A stretch of 64,000 nucleotides of DNA from Pyxicephalus adspersus (GCF_032062135.1 NC_092862.1:49428656-49492655); one strand, 5' to 3'; positions 47,735-61,799 are shown, counted from the first letter of the stretch. Numbers and translations are program-made. The notes: generated by a model not told the origin, from the letters alone.

Positions 47735-48125
47735 CTTTAGCATTTGTCTCTTCACTTACATTGGAAAACACTGCCATGAGCCGGAACCCAACGACAATGA
47801 TTTGTTTTGTAGCTATGAATTTTTTGGCTTATTTAATAGCTGTAATTTGCTTTCATGCATTGATGGCCACAATTCTTCCACCATATATTAATTTCTCCAA
47901 GTAACAGACAAACAAGTGAAAGGTTCTTTTTACTAAGCAAAAACAAACACTCCAAAGTCCTGGCCCAGAGGAACCTTCCAAACATTTGGAGTTCAGCAGC
48001 CCCAACAAAAATCAGGGCTATGTGGCAATTTAAAACACCCAGTCAGCAATTAACAAGCAATTCTATCAGATTTTTAGAGTGACCTTGGAATATTGTATAC
48101 CATTGTTATTTGCTTTAAATTATTA

Positions 48126-48131
48126 AATAAA
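48126..48131 (+). terminator. CIDEA candidate proximal poly(A) signal
   Basis: First AATAAA after the stop, giving a 3' UTR of about 0.4 kb. Its downstream region is only weakly GT-rich. Confidence 0.35.
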
Positions 48132-49375
48132 CCCATTTCATGAGCAGAACCAAATCAAAGACCATTCATGTTATTAAAATTGTTTACATTTAAGTGATAT
48201 GTATGAGTAAATAATAGAGCATCTCTTTAGGTTTTTTTTTTGTTCTGATTAGTCCAATAATATACTAGATGCACTGTTATTCAATGACTCTTTATATATA
48301 ATTCTGTTTTTCACTAGAAATGTATTGTCCTTTTTATATCTTGTTTTAGATATTTAAGTGCTGTTTGCAGATTTCTAAAACTTGCAGCATAGTGTTACGA
48401 TAGTTCAAAAAGTTGTATACTTGTGTTACAAGGTTATTTATTGATATAGGTTTTATTAAATTTACGTTTCTTATCAAATTGGTGCTGCTGTAGTATGATG
48501 TGTGAAATTCTGACCTTTAAAAAGTGAAAAACAATATGCATTGCTGTAACCCATACCAAGCAATTGAAATCATTTATTGGTTTAACGCTATTAAATTACT
48601 AAAGTTTTGATGCTATGCACAATATTGCTTTTAGATTATAAATGCTTTGGTATAGAATGCTGGCATTCAAGAAGTGACTGATTTCATATTAAAATATAGA
48701 ACATTTTTATTAACCATGGCCTGTATAAAAAAAAAAAAAATCCTGTATCCCTGAGCAGTAATACATAACTGACATAATTTTTACTACATTAAGGTGTTTT
48801 GGACCATTATTTTTAGAATTCCTGTATACAATTGGTTACATAATATTTACAATAAATGCTTAACAATTTTTTTTGGACAATAATGGCTGACCCTGGTTAT
48901 AGGATATTTTAAGTTCCTATGTCTTTTTCTTTTTTTTTCCTCACCTGCCCAGTGTTTTCCCATGCAGCCTAATTATTGTTTTATTCAGAATAAATTCTGG
49001 GGCGTCTCGTTTTAAATCTCCTATCCCTGTGCTGAACAAGGATTGGGGTCAGAGTGCTTGGTATGGGACCTACGCCTTGAATCTGGAACCTACAAACTTT
49101 TGGGGGTTTATTTATAAATAATGATCAGTTGCATCTTTCTCTCAGGTGTCTAAGCAGAAATAGTAGTTACACATGAATAAAATCATTTCACCGCCAGAAA
49201 GCTGCCTAATGATGTTTGCTGAATTTTTTTTACAGATGTCACCCATATCTTACTGTACTGTAGTACCTCATAATAAAATGTATGAATTTTACCTGTTTGT
49301 AAAATAAAATTTGTTAATTGGTTAACAGCTTATTTAAGAATGGAAAATGGACCGTAGAAGTTATAAAAATGTGGA

Positions 49376-49381
49376 AATAAA
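49376..49381 (+). terminator. CIDEA candidate distal poly(A) signal
   Basis: AATAAA followed within 30 bp by TCTGTGTGTTCGG and TTTGGCTTTGTGT, a good GT-rich downstream element. It would give a 3' UTR of about 1.65 kb. Other AATAAA hexamers are at 48851, 49272 and 49303. Confidence 0.45.
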
Positions 49382-49399
49382 AAAGGCTTTGAATCTTCT

Positions 49400-50165
49400 G
49401 TGTGTTCGGATTTTGGCTTTGTGTATCATACTCTTTGCATTTTCAGTAATCCTGACTATAAACAAAACAGGTAATCAATGATATTTAGGTTGGGTATCTA
49501 GTTCCTTCTTTTCTAAAAGATTTATGAAAAAAATTGCAATGAGTAGTTCACCTCATTATATTCGAGATATGAACATCAGACATGATATATCAGGCTGAAC
49601 CAAAATCTGATGACCGTATGCTAGATCTGTAAACTGGCTACAAACATTTTTTTAAATATATATTTTGAGGATAGGAAAATATAACAAAGACAGTGAAAAA
49701 AACATTCTGGTAACAAGAAACGGGGTAGCTACAACAAATAACAAAAAAAAACAGAAACAATATTGACCACAATGACCACATTTGAAAACATGGGTATGAG
49801 GATTTTGGAGTTCAGGAAAGTTGAAAATTTACTTCAGGCTCAATGTCTACTGGGGGATTATTAGGAAGTCTGCAAGTTTATCAGGAGGTTAACCAAAAAG
49901 ACTGGATCATTTTCTGTTAAAGTGGGAAGAGTATTAATGAGGGACTCCTATGCTTCAGGAAGATTTCATCTCTAGCTTCCTTATCTATGGAAACCTCCAC
50001 CTAATAATCCATTTGAAACACATCAATTTCTCAAGTAATACAGAGGGAGGCTCTGGGTGGTTCGACTTACATAGGATGAATTTCTTTGCAACAAAAGAGA
50101 CATTATTTAAAAAGATTTTTTTTTGTGGTAATTTTTATATCAATTCCACCTTACTCTCCAGTACC
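49400..50165. other. Intergenic, no gene seen
   Basis: AT-rich sequence directly downstream of the likely CIDEA 3' end. No repeat or gene recognised. Confidence 0.5.
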
Positions 50166-50173
50166 ATGTAACC

Positions 50174-50983
50174 CAGGGGTCCTCAAACTTTTTAAACAGG
50201 GGGCCGGTTCACGGTCCCTCAGACTGTCGGGGGGCCGTATTATAGTTTGAAAAAAAACAGGAGAAGATTCTTATGCACAATGCACAAAACGTATTTATTG
50301 TATAAAAAACATGAAAGAACAATACTATATGCACAGCACACTTGCCGATCATTAAAAAAAAAGTGGCGTTTACTTTGCCTTTAAAATTGCTTGAGATTAT
50401 TCCTCAATTCCTATGTGCATTGGAAAATGCACAGATAAATTTGAATTTTCACTGTGTGTATTGAAAATGCAAATTTATCTTGCATTTTCCATGCAAATGA
50501 ATAATCTCAAGCAATTCATTAATTTGCTTCTTTTTATACACCCTACCCTACACCCAACACTACCCCACACTTTTTATTAATTAAAAAAGGGCTGCTAAAA
50601 AAACTTTGTCAGTATCTGCTACCTGTCACTCACTGCTGCCTTACGTCGGCTGGATCACACTGCAGCACATGTGTACATGATCAATGTGCATAGTATGTTT
50701 ATACTATTTACAAATGTACATTGATCATGTACATTTGTGCAGCAGTGAGCAGGGAATGAAGGCAGCAGTGAGTCCCTGCTCATACCTTCTCTGCCTGATG
50801 GCTTCAGCCCGACAGCTCCAGCGTTACCCCGGCAACAGTGGTGTCACGTGACCGGGTTCCCTGGAGTGCAGATGGCAGGCAGCCAGAACTCAGGCAGGAG
50901 AAGCAGCCTCAGCAGCCGGCGGGCCGGATGGACAACTTCAGGGGGGCGTATTCGTCCCGCGGGCCGTAGTTTGAGGACCCCTG
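50174..50983. mobile_element. Complete 810-bp hAT-type MITE with 8-bp target duplication
   Basis: The 16-bp terminal inverted repeats are exact: CAGGGGTCCTCAAACT at 50174-50189, and its reverse complement at 50968-50983. They are flanked by an exact 8-bp duplication, ATGTAACC (50166-50173 and 50984-50991), the hAT hallmark. Inside are two strong palindromes: 17-bp exact arms at 50385-50401 and 50500-50516, and 16-bp exact arms at 50672-50687 and 50718-50733. The 60- and 90-codon frames near the right end show no transposase signature, so the element is non-autonomous. Perfect ends and duplication point to a comparatively recent insertion. Confidence 0.85.
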
Positions 50984-51119
50984 ATGTAACCAATGAGAAA
51001 TTCTCCCACAACAATACACAGCTCACTTCCCGGAATTCATTACTTAAATTGGACCTATCAACAAACTTTTTATTTTACATAAAAGGGTGGAAATCCCTTT
51101 ATGAAAAATACATTTTTTT

Positions 51120-51425
51120 TCTTTTTGTAACCTCCCCTTTTTTTCAAGACTGTATGGGAGCATGGAGTTTCCTGGGATATCTACGTCATGCATCCCAGGA
51201 GGCTCCTTGCTGCTCCTGCGCATGCACGAGATCAGCCATGTGCATAAGAGGCATTTTCCGATCGACAGTTTTTTTCCCCCTTACAGCAGGCTACATACGT
51301 AGCCAGGACAAGGAAGAAGAAGGATCAAGTTGGCGGCAAGGAGGATTCCAGGACAGCGTGGGACCCAGTCGAAGACTTCTCCAACCAGGTCAATGATTTC
51401 ATATTTTTATTTTTAGTTTAGTACC
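51120..51425 (+). repeat. GC-rich dispersed repeat, copy 5
   Basis: It has CTCCTGCGCATGCACGAGATC near 51214-51234 and an end of the type CCAGGTCAATGATTTC..TTTTTAGTTTAGTACCAC. This is the same layout as 9000-9335 and 9480-9790. The open frame running from the hAT element into it is accidental. Confidence 0.5.
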
Positions 51426-54400
51426 ACTTTACCACTAGATGAAAATTAACCACTGTGTGCTGCCTTCTAATAGTGGGTGAGTCGGATTTTTAAGAAAAAG
51501 AAGGAAAAACAAGGTATGAAGCTTTACAAAGTGGCAAAAAATACCAGACAATGGAAAGGGGTTCACCTAATGCCCCCCTTTCTATCATTCAAAAGACTAC
51601 TATGTGTCGCCTTTTTAAAAAAATTGTGCATCCAGACACTGCTCTTAGAGGCAAGTGTTTGTATAGGAACCTCTTGTCATAAAATACACATAATTTAGAC
51701 CTAGTTATTTTTAGATGGAGTAAGAATAAGAAACCCTGTAACATTTTCATTGACCTCTGTGACCCCATTTGCTAGAATAACCATCTTGTCATTGACCTGG
51801 TGACCACTGTCAGACAGAAATTTATTTGGTGACCAAAATGTTAATTATCACCAGAATTCATGTTAGGTGTAAATCTCCCAATACAAGCACCTGTCCTTCT
51901 GACAACTGTCCATTGGGATTTTCTTACTTTGTAAAGATTTGGCTGTACCCCAAAAAAAGTTTTCCATCTGCAGGCAGTTTTTAAAAGCGTGGACAATTTT
52001 GATTTCTAAACATAAAAATAACTCCTCTAAAGAACTTTTATAGAAAGCTGTACATTGAACAAAATGCACTAATCACACAGCCAAAAATCCTTTTTAATTA
52101 TTCTTCCCATTCCTATGTATGCTTTTTCTGCTTATTGTTACTCTTTGTGAGTTTTTTTTTTGTAATGAGCCCCTTTTCACGTTCCATGTTTTAATACACT
52201 TGCAGTTAGCATTTCATGAGTCCACATAAACAAATTTAAAACCTCAAGAGTGGCACCAAATGATTTATTCATGCAGACTTTGTATACAAATCAAATGTTT
52301 GCCTGAATCTCAAACACCTAATGCACAAACTATGCAACTTTCCTCCGTCAGGCTTGTCTCAGCACAAATATTGTGAAAGCTTGTGCCTACATGACCTTCT
52401 GTCGGCAATCCTCAGATTTAAACATTACTTTTAAATAAGTGTCGTCACCTTTCATCAGAGATTAGAGACCTTTCATCTCATCACTACCAAGCAGCATCTC
52501 CTAGTTATTTCTAAAAAACCATGTTAGAAGCATTTTTATAAAAAGGAATTCGGCAAACATTGACAGCTAAAATTGATTCGGCAGACAGCTAAAATAATAC
52601 GGTAAGCTGAATTCACTAAGATTTATACTTAGGTATTTGCCATAACATTTTGAACAAATACAGACAATGGGTTTTTGTGAATAAAATCATGATGTTGCTA
52701 AAACCAATTATTAAAAATTGAGCTAAACTTTGCCAAACAATGAGCCAGAGGATACGCATTAGTATTTTATGTGTTCTGATGTGTTCTTCATTGTGTCTGG
52801 CAGTTGCTTCCTAATTTTCTGACCATCCAGCCATTCAACTGTATTGACATCATACCTCCCAACTATTTCTGATTTGAATTATCACATCCAAGTACTTGCG
52901 TCCTTCTTTTTTTCACTTCCACCTCCTTTTTTTGTGTAGAGAAGATTTGTGACTCTTAGGTCAGCTTACCAGATACCAATGATATTTTTGTCCATCTGTA
53001 AGGGTGAAAGCCAACATATATAGAAAAGCGGTCAGAGGCAGCAGGACCTTAAATCTCCTGATCCAGATATATGGCTAGGAAGCTGTATGTGCAAGTCTGT
53101 TTGTCATTTCGTAATGTTCCATATTCAACGTTCCGTCTTTTTTTTTTGAACCAGGATGTAATTTAGGGTAGCCTATACAATCGTAAGAACATATTGGTTT
53201 AGTTCATTTTTACTTACCGGTATGTGTATTATGTTTATTTTTTTAGTTTGTAAATTATGTTCTTCATGCATACTTAAATATATTTTTTATGGAGTTAATC
53301 GATATCAGACAGTGATAGGACAAGTAACAAATTACATTGCCACTGCCACCCTGCCTTCTCAGAATGCTTCTGGCTGTCAACTCTTTCTAAGGTTTGCACC
53401 TGGCCTCCCACATAATCTAAAATAAAACATGATTAATCTGACCATTGCTCATAGTCTTTTGATTTCTAATTTTGTAGGAGCTTTTATCAGTGGACAGGGT
53501 CAGCATGGACACTCTGATTGCCCAGTGGCTACAAAACCCCATACATAGCAAGCTGCTACAAAGATACACAGAGTCTGTCATTTCCTACATAACACCTGTT
53601 TGTACTTTTTTTTTTTAGAATTATTCTAATCTGAAATTTTTTAGTGACTTTAAAGCAAACATTGTGCATAGTTGGTGTTGGCATTATACATAAATGAGAT
53701 AAAAATACTGAGTTAATACATTCTATTTTAAATAAATAATTTACCATTTCGAATATTTCATCATTGTAGGTGCAGTCATTCCAATGTAACATGCAATCAC
53801 TTTGAATGTATAATTCAAAATATTTTGCTGCAAAAACAGTAAAAAGAAAATAATACTTAGAAAAGCAATAATTTTGAGCATGTCTAGTCTCCAAATCTTG
53901 CACAAATGTTTCAATAGCTTTTACAAGGCAATGACTTTCTTTGTGTAAAAGTCTGCAATGCAACCTAATCCACCAATGTGATGGGTATGGAGTTCAGCTA
54001 ATGAACCATAAAAATGGATTATACATAGACAAATGAAGGCATGAGTCTGGCTGTGGTACATCTTCCTGTCATGCATATAAATTAACAGAAAAGGGATCCA
54101 CTTGTCCTCAATAGAAGTATGTGTTACTTGCAATACTTAAAAAGGAAGTTAATTCTGCTAACATTTTGCCTTCCATGGTCCTTCCCCCTGCCCCCATTAA
54201 AATGCTAACGACTAAATAAATGCTTTAGTGACATCTTATCTCTCTACAATGAAGGGAGGTCTTGGCTTGGGGCAGGGGGATGTGACAGAGTGCCCTGCAT
54301 AGCTTCCTAAAAACAGCACCTATGTAATCACCCAGAGAAGATGCTGAGTCTCCATGACTAAAATACAGTGAATGGGAGGTGTGGTTCAGGGACAGTAAGC

Positions 54401-57225
54401 TGGTGAGAAAACCTTTAGAAGATGACCATTGACCATCAGCCAGAATATAAGGCAGGCGCTGTGTACAATAAAATCAGGGTAAGCAATTTGTGAACAGGAG
54501 GGGAACATGTGCAACTGTGCAAGACTGAAGGTAAGGTAGAGTTTAGATCTAAAGCTGCTTCACAGACACTTATCACTATAAAGTGTTCTTGGTGACCATG
54601 GATTTAGTCATTCATTGTGAATACCTCATTAAACTGACCAGCCAGACCTAATTTGATTACTCTTCAGATGCTTAGGGCCTTTAATTGGATCATTTGGCAT
54701 ACATAAAAGCAGGGTGCAAGCACATTTCCAAATAAACACTAGGCCTGAAGTACTATTGTAATAGATGAGGAGGACTACTGGGTAAAACCATTAGGAAGAA
54801 TGACAGCTGAAGTATCAACTTGGTCTGACAGTGCAGCTCCCACTTATTTTAGTGTGGTACATCAAATCACTGTCCTTAAAATTAATTTGTATTATTTGTC
54901 CAACCCGGCAAATCACTAAGGGTTTTGCTCGGTGGTGTGAGCTGGGAAAAAGTGATAAATATATGGAGCAACCTTTCATAAGTATATTTTGTTTCTAGGC
55001 TGGGTCTTGCCAGGCATGGCGCCTGTGTCAGTCATCTGCTGAATTTATGTTGCTTGGTTGAAGGGTACATCCAAAAGGAATGACTACCCAAAAGAAACAT
55101 CTTTAATTGTTCTTCTGTTCTGAAAAAGTGTCTAGGGAAAGTTAGCTGGAAGTTTCTAATAGACTTACATTGCATTGATGAAACAAGGTACCCAAGTTTT
55201 TAAAGGTTCAGAAGTTTATACATATCTAGAGAGAGAGATTGCTCTGCCTACAATGTCACAGGACTGATTGTACTGCTTATAAAAGGCAGGAACTACATTT
55301 TTTTCAGTAAAAAGCAAAATTATGAGATAAGGAAAACAAAGATTTATCCTGCATCTAACGCCCTATTCAGGTACCCTGCATGCTTGTTAACACCCCCACC
55401 TGTCCAATTGAATGTAGCAATTAAAACATTAAAAAAGTAAAGTTACTGTCAATTGATGTGTCATTCCATCTATATGCCAAGAACCCAACCCTAAAAATGA
55501 ATTTGGGATACATTTTACACCACCTTGGGGGAATAACGTTACTTACTTGTAGTAATTTGCCCTATTTCACTATTACTACATTAAGGTAATTTAATTTACA
55601 TTAATACATTACATTACTACATTAATAATACATTTAATTTTATCACTTATTTTACTAATTATCTGACAGTCTTCTGCCTATAACCATCCTGTAAATGAGG
55701 TATACCACCCCTAAGGCTGTAGAATGGAGTGTTAATTCAAGATGAACCCAATGTATTCTCAGTCCAAATGCTTTCATTGTATACAGAGATACTGTGTGCT
55801 TTGGAAAGCCTGGAACTGCTAAAAGAATTGAAAAATAAAAGGAACATTGTGTGTTGTTCAAGCAGGGAAGGAGAAATAAGCAGTATGGTTACACCTGGAG
55901 TCATCTGTTAGCCGTGGAATGCATTTCCCTGTCTCTGATGAGTTATTTTGCTTTGAAGGTTAACGGATGATGGGAAAAGCATGGAGGTATAAAAGTGGAA
56001 TGGGAAACAACATGCAGGTGCACTTGAAGAGTGGTGATATGTAGTGATGAAATACTAGACAGATCAAAGCCATGTAAGTAGGTTACAATGTTAGTGTGAA
56101 TAAAAAGTGCTCCTGCTATTAATGTTAGACCATTCTACATTTTCAAAAAAGTCACTGTACCAAAAAGGGTACCATTTTTTTAGAATCATGTAAATATATG
56201 ATATATATATAGGGTTCAGTCTGCATACCTGTTATATGCTAGCTTTTTATGTTTAAACCAAAAAAAAATTAATATATCATAGAACCTTTAAATGCAATAG
56301 ATGCATTTTCCAGAATTTTTGTTTCTGCAAGCACAGAAAAGGTCCAGAGGTTTATACAGATATTGCTCTCCCTACAGTAGGTTCAGCCACAAATCCAGTA
56401 TCTCTGTAACTCCCTGTGTACTGAACCTGTTTGGAGTCCAAAACAGAATAGCAGCCTTAGGTAAAAACACAGCTCCTCAAAGTGCAACCAATAGGTGTTA
56501 CCACCATGGGACAGGAAGTGTGTTACCAGTTGGAATATCAGTTGAAAATAAAAAAAAAGACTGTGAGTTAAAATCCAACATCTAAGGACTGCTAAGCTGC
56601 AATATATTGCATTTGTTCTCAGGTGTTCAGCACAAGGTATACAGTGAATAATAGATTTTTAAGGCACGGCGTTCAAACTCAATACACCACAATTTTATAC
56701 AAAAAAAAAAACAACAATATTTATGAAATATTACAAATAATATATGTGAATTATTGTTTTTATGTATGTGTTATGCGTTTCAATTGTAATGATGTGCTTT
56801 AAAAGTTTATTCACTATTGGAGATTTTATGTGTAATTTGGATACTGCACTTATTAATTGATCCTAAATGTCTGATTGGTAAGGATTAAAACTGCATATGT
56901 AAGTATACCCAATGTTCACGATTTAGACCTGAGCTTGGATGATTTAGAAATCTTGTTGCAGGTACCATATAATGATTTTAGCTTAACTTAAAGCTGAGCT
57001 CCAGCCTTACCTTTATTACCTTACCTTACCTTGCACAGCTGTACAGGCTCCTCAACTGTATTGAAACGGCTTACTTAGTGCACACTGTGAGTTACTCCCA
57101 ATGTAAATTAGAATGTGCACCATGTCAGATAGAGCCCACCTAATTTCCTGTCTAGTGGACATTCAGCATCATCTAGCCCTTTCCTTCTCCGCTTTACTGT
57201 CCCTGACCTACCCTCTTCATTTATT
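51426..57225. other. Intergenic, no gene seen
   Basis: The longest stretch without a repeat I can name. Short frames at 53556-53963 and 53921-54133 (minus) lack any domain or splice context. There is a small AT-rich direct repeat of ACATTA/ATTACTAC units at 55565-55640. Confidence 0.5.
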
Positions 57226-57229
57226 GTAT

Positions 57230-57520
57230 TTCAGTTCTCATTAAAAAGAGCACTCAAAACCCATTTTTTCAAACTTGCCGACCCATCTTCTTCTGTCTTT
57301 TGAAACCATCACTACTTCACACCACTACATATCTCCCTCCTATTGTGTGTAAATTCCCCCACCTACTAGATTGTAAGCTCTTTGGGGCAGGGTCCTCTCC
57401 TCCTGTATAACTGTCTGTATTATTCTGTCATTTGCAAACCCTATTTAATGTACAGCACTATGTAATATGTTGGTGCTATATAAATCCTGTTTATTGATGA
57501 TAATAATAATAATAATGTAC
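57230..57520 (+). mobile_element. L2/CR1-like LINE 3' end
   Basis: The sequence runs from TTAAAAAGAGCACTCAAAACCC through CATTTTTTCAAACTTGCC (the LKT.FF end), TTGTAAGCTCTTTGGGGCAG and ATGTTGGTGCTATATAAATC to a short (TAA)n run at 57499-57516. It is close to the copy at 3170-3545 and 5'-truncated. Confidence 0.65.
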
Positions 57521-58479
57521 ATCATGCTATTCTGAATAGCTAGGGTCTGCCTGCATTGCATAAAGAAGCACAAAGGCATTCACTGTGCCTAAAGTAAGGT
57601 ATGTAAACAGGTTTTATTTGATCATTTCACTAAACAGCAAATTATTACCAAAAAAAACATCAGCTTTAGTTTAGAAAGTTTATATATTTTTAAACTGATT
57701 TATATATTTTTTATTATGCAGTTTTTCTTTACAAATAAGTGGTATACCATGTCACAAAGCAATGTTTAATGGCAGAGGCTGAAAAAAAAAGAAAAAGGAA
57801 GCTAAGAAAATGTTGATGCCCCTAAAACATTCATGATAAAGGTCAAGGATAGAAAAAGTAACTACATTGTAGAAAGCAACCAATCATATCTTCATCTTAA
57901 ATCAGGTATGTACAGCTCCATTTTTAATTTCCTCCAATTTTTAAAATAGTAAATCTCTGTGCAATTCCTTGCACATGCTTCTAGCTTTTAGTTTACTGAC
58001 TCAGATCTTAAATCTAATTAACTGTATCCTCTCTGCTTGGATAGGCATGTAAATATGAAGCACAAGTGCCTGGAAGTCATGTCACATACTGGAGAGTCAT
58101 CTCAGCTGTTATTGCTGGATCATAACATTCTGACACGGTGCCCCTAATCATGTTTCCTAAACCATTGCTATGCATATCACTTTGGGTACAATTTAGGGGA
58201 TAATTTTAGCTGGTAAACTAAATTCAAAGTTTCCACTTTCTATGGGTACTTTAGTTCAGTCACAAAGTCCAATCATGCTGGTTGGTGGGTTAAAGGAAGC
58301 CTGGCTTTGCTGACCACTTATTCCAAAAATGCTAGTTACTTAGCTCTAACTCTCACTGTCTGGGTTTACTACATTCATTCCTTGATCTGAAATCAGTATG
58401 CCAATAAACACTTCTGACTTTGATATTAACTTTCTGATTGGCATACTTCTTTCAGGTCAGTATATAAGAAAGCACAGAC

Positions 58480-58640
58480 ATATTATACGTTATCAACATA
58501 TTACACAACACTGATCAATAATTAGGGGCTGCATATGAGAAACCTACATATTTGACACATGTAGACTAGAAAACCCTGCCCTGTAGAGCCTATAATCCAA
58601 GAGGTGGAGGAATGTAATATACAATAATACCCAGGCATTG
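58480..58640 (-). mobile_element. Decayed LINE tail, minus strand
   Basis: The reverse complement retains CTACAGGGCAGGGTTTTC, then GCAGCCCCTAATTATTG and GTGTTGTGTAATATGTTG. It is an old, AT-shifted copy of the same 3' end. Confidence 0.5.
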
Positions 58641-60327
58641 ATCAGATGGAGGGCAGCAATGCCAGTTCCTCCTATAACATGTTTAATTGGCTTCTAGTCA
58701 CATTGGCCTTACTCTAGGTGAACGTGTAAAGAATGTTTTCAGCAAATTAGAATACATTGTATGTTCCGTTTTCTCTGTTTGGAATATGTTGGTGTTAAGT
58801 AAACTAGAAAAAAACATTTATATATATTAGGAGTCCTTATAAAAATGTCAACACTTTAAGAGGTACTTAAAAAAAAAAACTCTCCAGTGGTAAATAGTGT
58901 TTGTTATGAAGGGTAAATCATTTAATAAAACTTACAGACTTTACTTTAAATCCCACAGGTCCTTTGTTTCAGGACAGAATATATAAATAGACTGCAGGCA
59001 GGCCATAAGCTGCGGCTTTCCCCACAATGTTTTACTAATACCAGATGTAGCCGTGAAGAATGATAGGGCTTCCAGGGTGGTAATCTGAGAGGGCCAGTTG
59101 CCACCATAGAGTGGGGGATGAATATGTGCTGAGCTGAGAAATCCTGTATATCAGAACATTTTTATTTTCTCTGTAATCACTGCTAGTATTGTAATATTAA
59201 AGAACAAACTATTTCAACCATGTTTAGATTTTGTAGGTATCTATTTCTAGTTTAAGCAAGTATATAAATAGCGAACAACAAAGGAACCACAGATCATAAC
59301 ACAAGCTTGGGGACTTGTAAGTATAGTGTATAGGAGAATAGGAACTGGCCAGAAAGGGATCATTTTATGCAGTGGCCTTCTTCAACATGCATTGATATAA
59401 AAGTAAACCAAGAATTCCTGCTTTTAGATTTGCTAAATGAATGTAAAGCTGTGAAGCAATTTACAATGGAATAATTCAGATTTTTTTGTTTTTAACATGG
59501 GGTTCCTGTACAACAGAGCTCAGAATAGGAGAAGAGGAAATCACAAGGAGCCAAATGGAAAAAAGCTGATAATGGGTGAAAGCAGAGTAATATATAATTA
59601 GTTTATTGCATCTCTTTACTGTCTAGTCAAAGGTTAAGGAAGGGTTAAGATCTGTCCTCTTAGCCACAGCTATAAATCTCTGGATGTGTTGGACAGAAAA
59701 ACAAATCCTTTAACAGGAAAAAACAAATCCCGCATATTTGGTTTGTAAATATATTTAGCTGTTTGCCCAGAGTTCATCTTTAAAGCTGTGTGGCTATGTA
59801 ACAATACATACTATGCTATCAATATAATTTATTGTGATTTAATTCCCCCTAACACCCACAACTGCCCTTTCTATGGTGATAAGCAGTTGGGCAATAGGGG
59901 GCTAGATGTAGTTTAGGAAGCAAGAAAAAGGCATATAAAGCTGTAACTGAATATTGCAGTTCAAACAATCACATCAGACGATGGGAAAGTTGTATATGAC
60001 ATGTAGTGGAATGATGTTTGGTGACTTTGGGTATCCCCCTTAGACATCCACTATTCTGCTGATTAAATGATCGATCCACTGATGACAAATATTTTGAGTG
60101 TGGAAAAAGATGAATTGGTTGATTAACTTTTCAAAGTTTTACACAACACGTCAGGTGCAATGTTGATGAGCACATAGAACAGTGGAGAAAACTAATGTAA
60201 AATTGGATTTACAATTTGAGCATTTGCCAGAGTTATTATTCTGCTATACATGATGTTGATTACTATAGGTATCCTAATATTCATGAACACTGTGTGCATA
60301 ATCAGAAGATACAGATTGACTGCTTCG

Positions 60328-60328
<1 letters not shown>

Positions 60329-60382
<54 letters not shown>
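60329..60382. repeat. (TA)n microsatellite
   Basis: A pure TA run of 54 bp. The Ile-Tyr frame across it is an artefact. Confidence 0.97.
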
Positions 60383-60386
<4 letters not shown>

Positions 60387-60569
60387 ATTTACTATTTACT
60401 ATACTGTTCCTTTCAGTGTTTCAATAAATAAGCTATGATACTGAGTATACCGTATGTTCAAGGTAACAGTGGATGCTGCTTCACCCTAAAATCTCATGAG
60501 CTAGTATTGAACCTACTAGGATAAAAATGTGGGCACTGCAAATGTTGGCTTGTATTTAAAAGTCTAGGT

Positions 60570-60883
60570 CAGGCTTTTCCAAACTTTTTAAAATGCGGGA
60601 ATAATTTTTTAGGTCTTAAGGAATCCTTGCTATAATTATTGTATACATAGCTCACATACATTAGTGTGGTGGTCAGTGAAAGGAATACCTCTTACATTGC
60701 TGACCATTGGGAAGAGTGTCACTCTAACAGATTACCAGTGTATTAACAGTGTAACTCTAAACAGCCAAAAAAGTCACTTGGTATCACTTGGTGTCATTTA
60801 AACTGAGAGACACAAATTGCTCATTGCTCAAGGAACCTCTAGCAACTTTTGGAGGAACCACTGAACCCTGGTTGAGAAGCATG
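60570..60883. mobile_element. hAT-type MITE, inverted relative of 30235
   Basis: The left end is CAGGCTTTTCCAAACTTT, and the right end CTGGTTGAGAAGCATG. The internal TTGCTCAAGGAACCTCTAGC segment is the reverse complement of GTTGCTAG.GGTTCCTTGAGCAA in the copy at 30235-30458. The flanking 8-mers are similar, not identical. No coding frame. Confidence 0.45.
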
Positions 60884-61799
60884 TTTAGGCTCCTGGGCTG
60901 TCATCATGATTTTTGCTTTCTCTTAACTAAATCACCTGACCTATAACAAGTATGTAAGATAGCAACAAAGAATTATTAAACTTCAGCGATTATATGCTTG
61001 TAATGCCCTTTCTCCCAAAGGAGCCCTTAATAAAACACTGTATAAATACTTTTTTTCGATAATGTCACAGATCCTCTTTACCTTTTTCTTTCTTCGGTAG
61101 TTGGTGAATTTTGAAGGCCACAGATACAGTAGCTGTGCCACATAATAAAGTGGGGACATTCTTAGCAGCATTTTCTGTTAGTTTCAGGAAAGAAGGGGCT
61201 CATAGGAAGTGGAATAATTGATGCTGCGAGTCATTCAAGGAGGGCTGGTGGTAGATCAGTGATCAGATCATTCTGTAGGGGACAATGCCAGGGATACAAT
61301 GAATATACCAGCTAGGGCTGTTTTTATTTATTTAATGTTATTCTCTTTGCTTAAAGAAGAGATTGGCTTTAAAAGTCAATGATTGTTACGTACATGTTTC
61401 TGTTCTCAGAAAATCACTTTAAGAAAGAACCAAACATTTCGAGAGTGATTTATCATGTAGTATGAATTCACTAGTCATGTGCTGGGGAATTTAGCAAAGT
61501 TAAAACTTCCTGTGCACATGACTGAATGTTTTAAATACAGATCTCTAAGTGAAAAAATGATATATTTAGTATTTCATCCCCTGTGCATATCTAAAATGTA
61601 AACATAACATGAAACTAATAAAAAACGAAAATGTAACCATTTATTGTATGAGGAGATGAGGAGCAACCCATTCATCAAAGCAAAATTGATCCAACTTGTT
61701 CAAGTTAAATGGGATGTGTTGGAGTACAACAATCTAAAACTACTGTATGTCCTGATTTTCAGTGAGACTTAAATTCTTTGTATGTATTTGGAAGCTCTG

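Noticed and set aside
50844..51396. 182-codon plus-strand frame
   Set aside because: It runs across the boundary of a hAT MITE into a separate GC-rich repeat and has no domain, so it is accidental.
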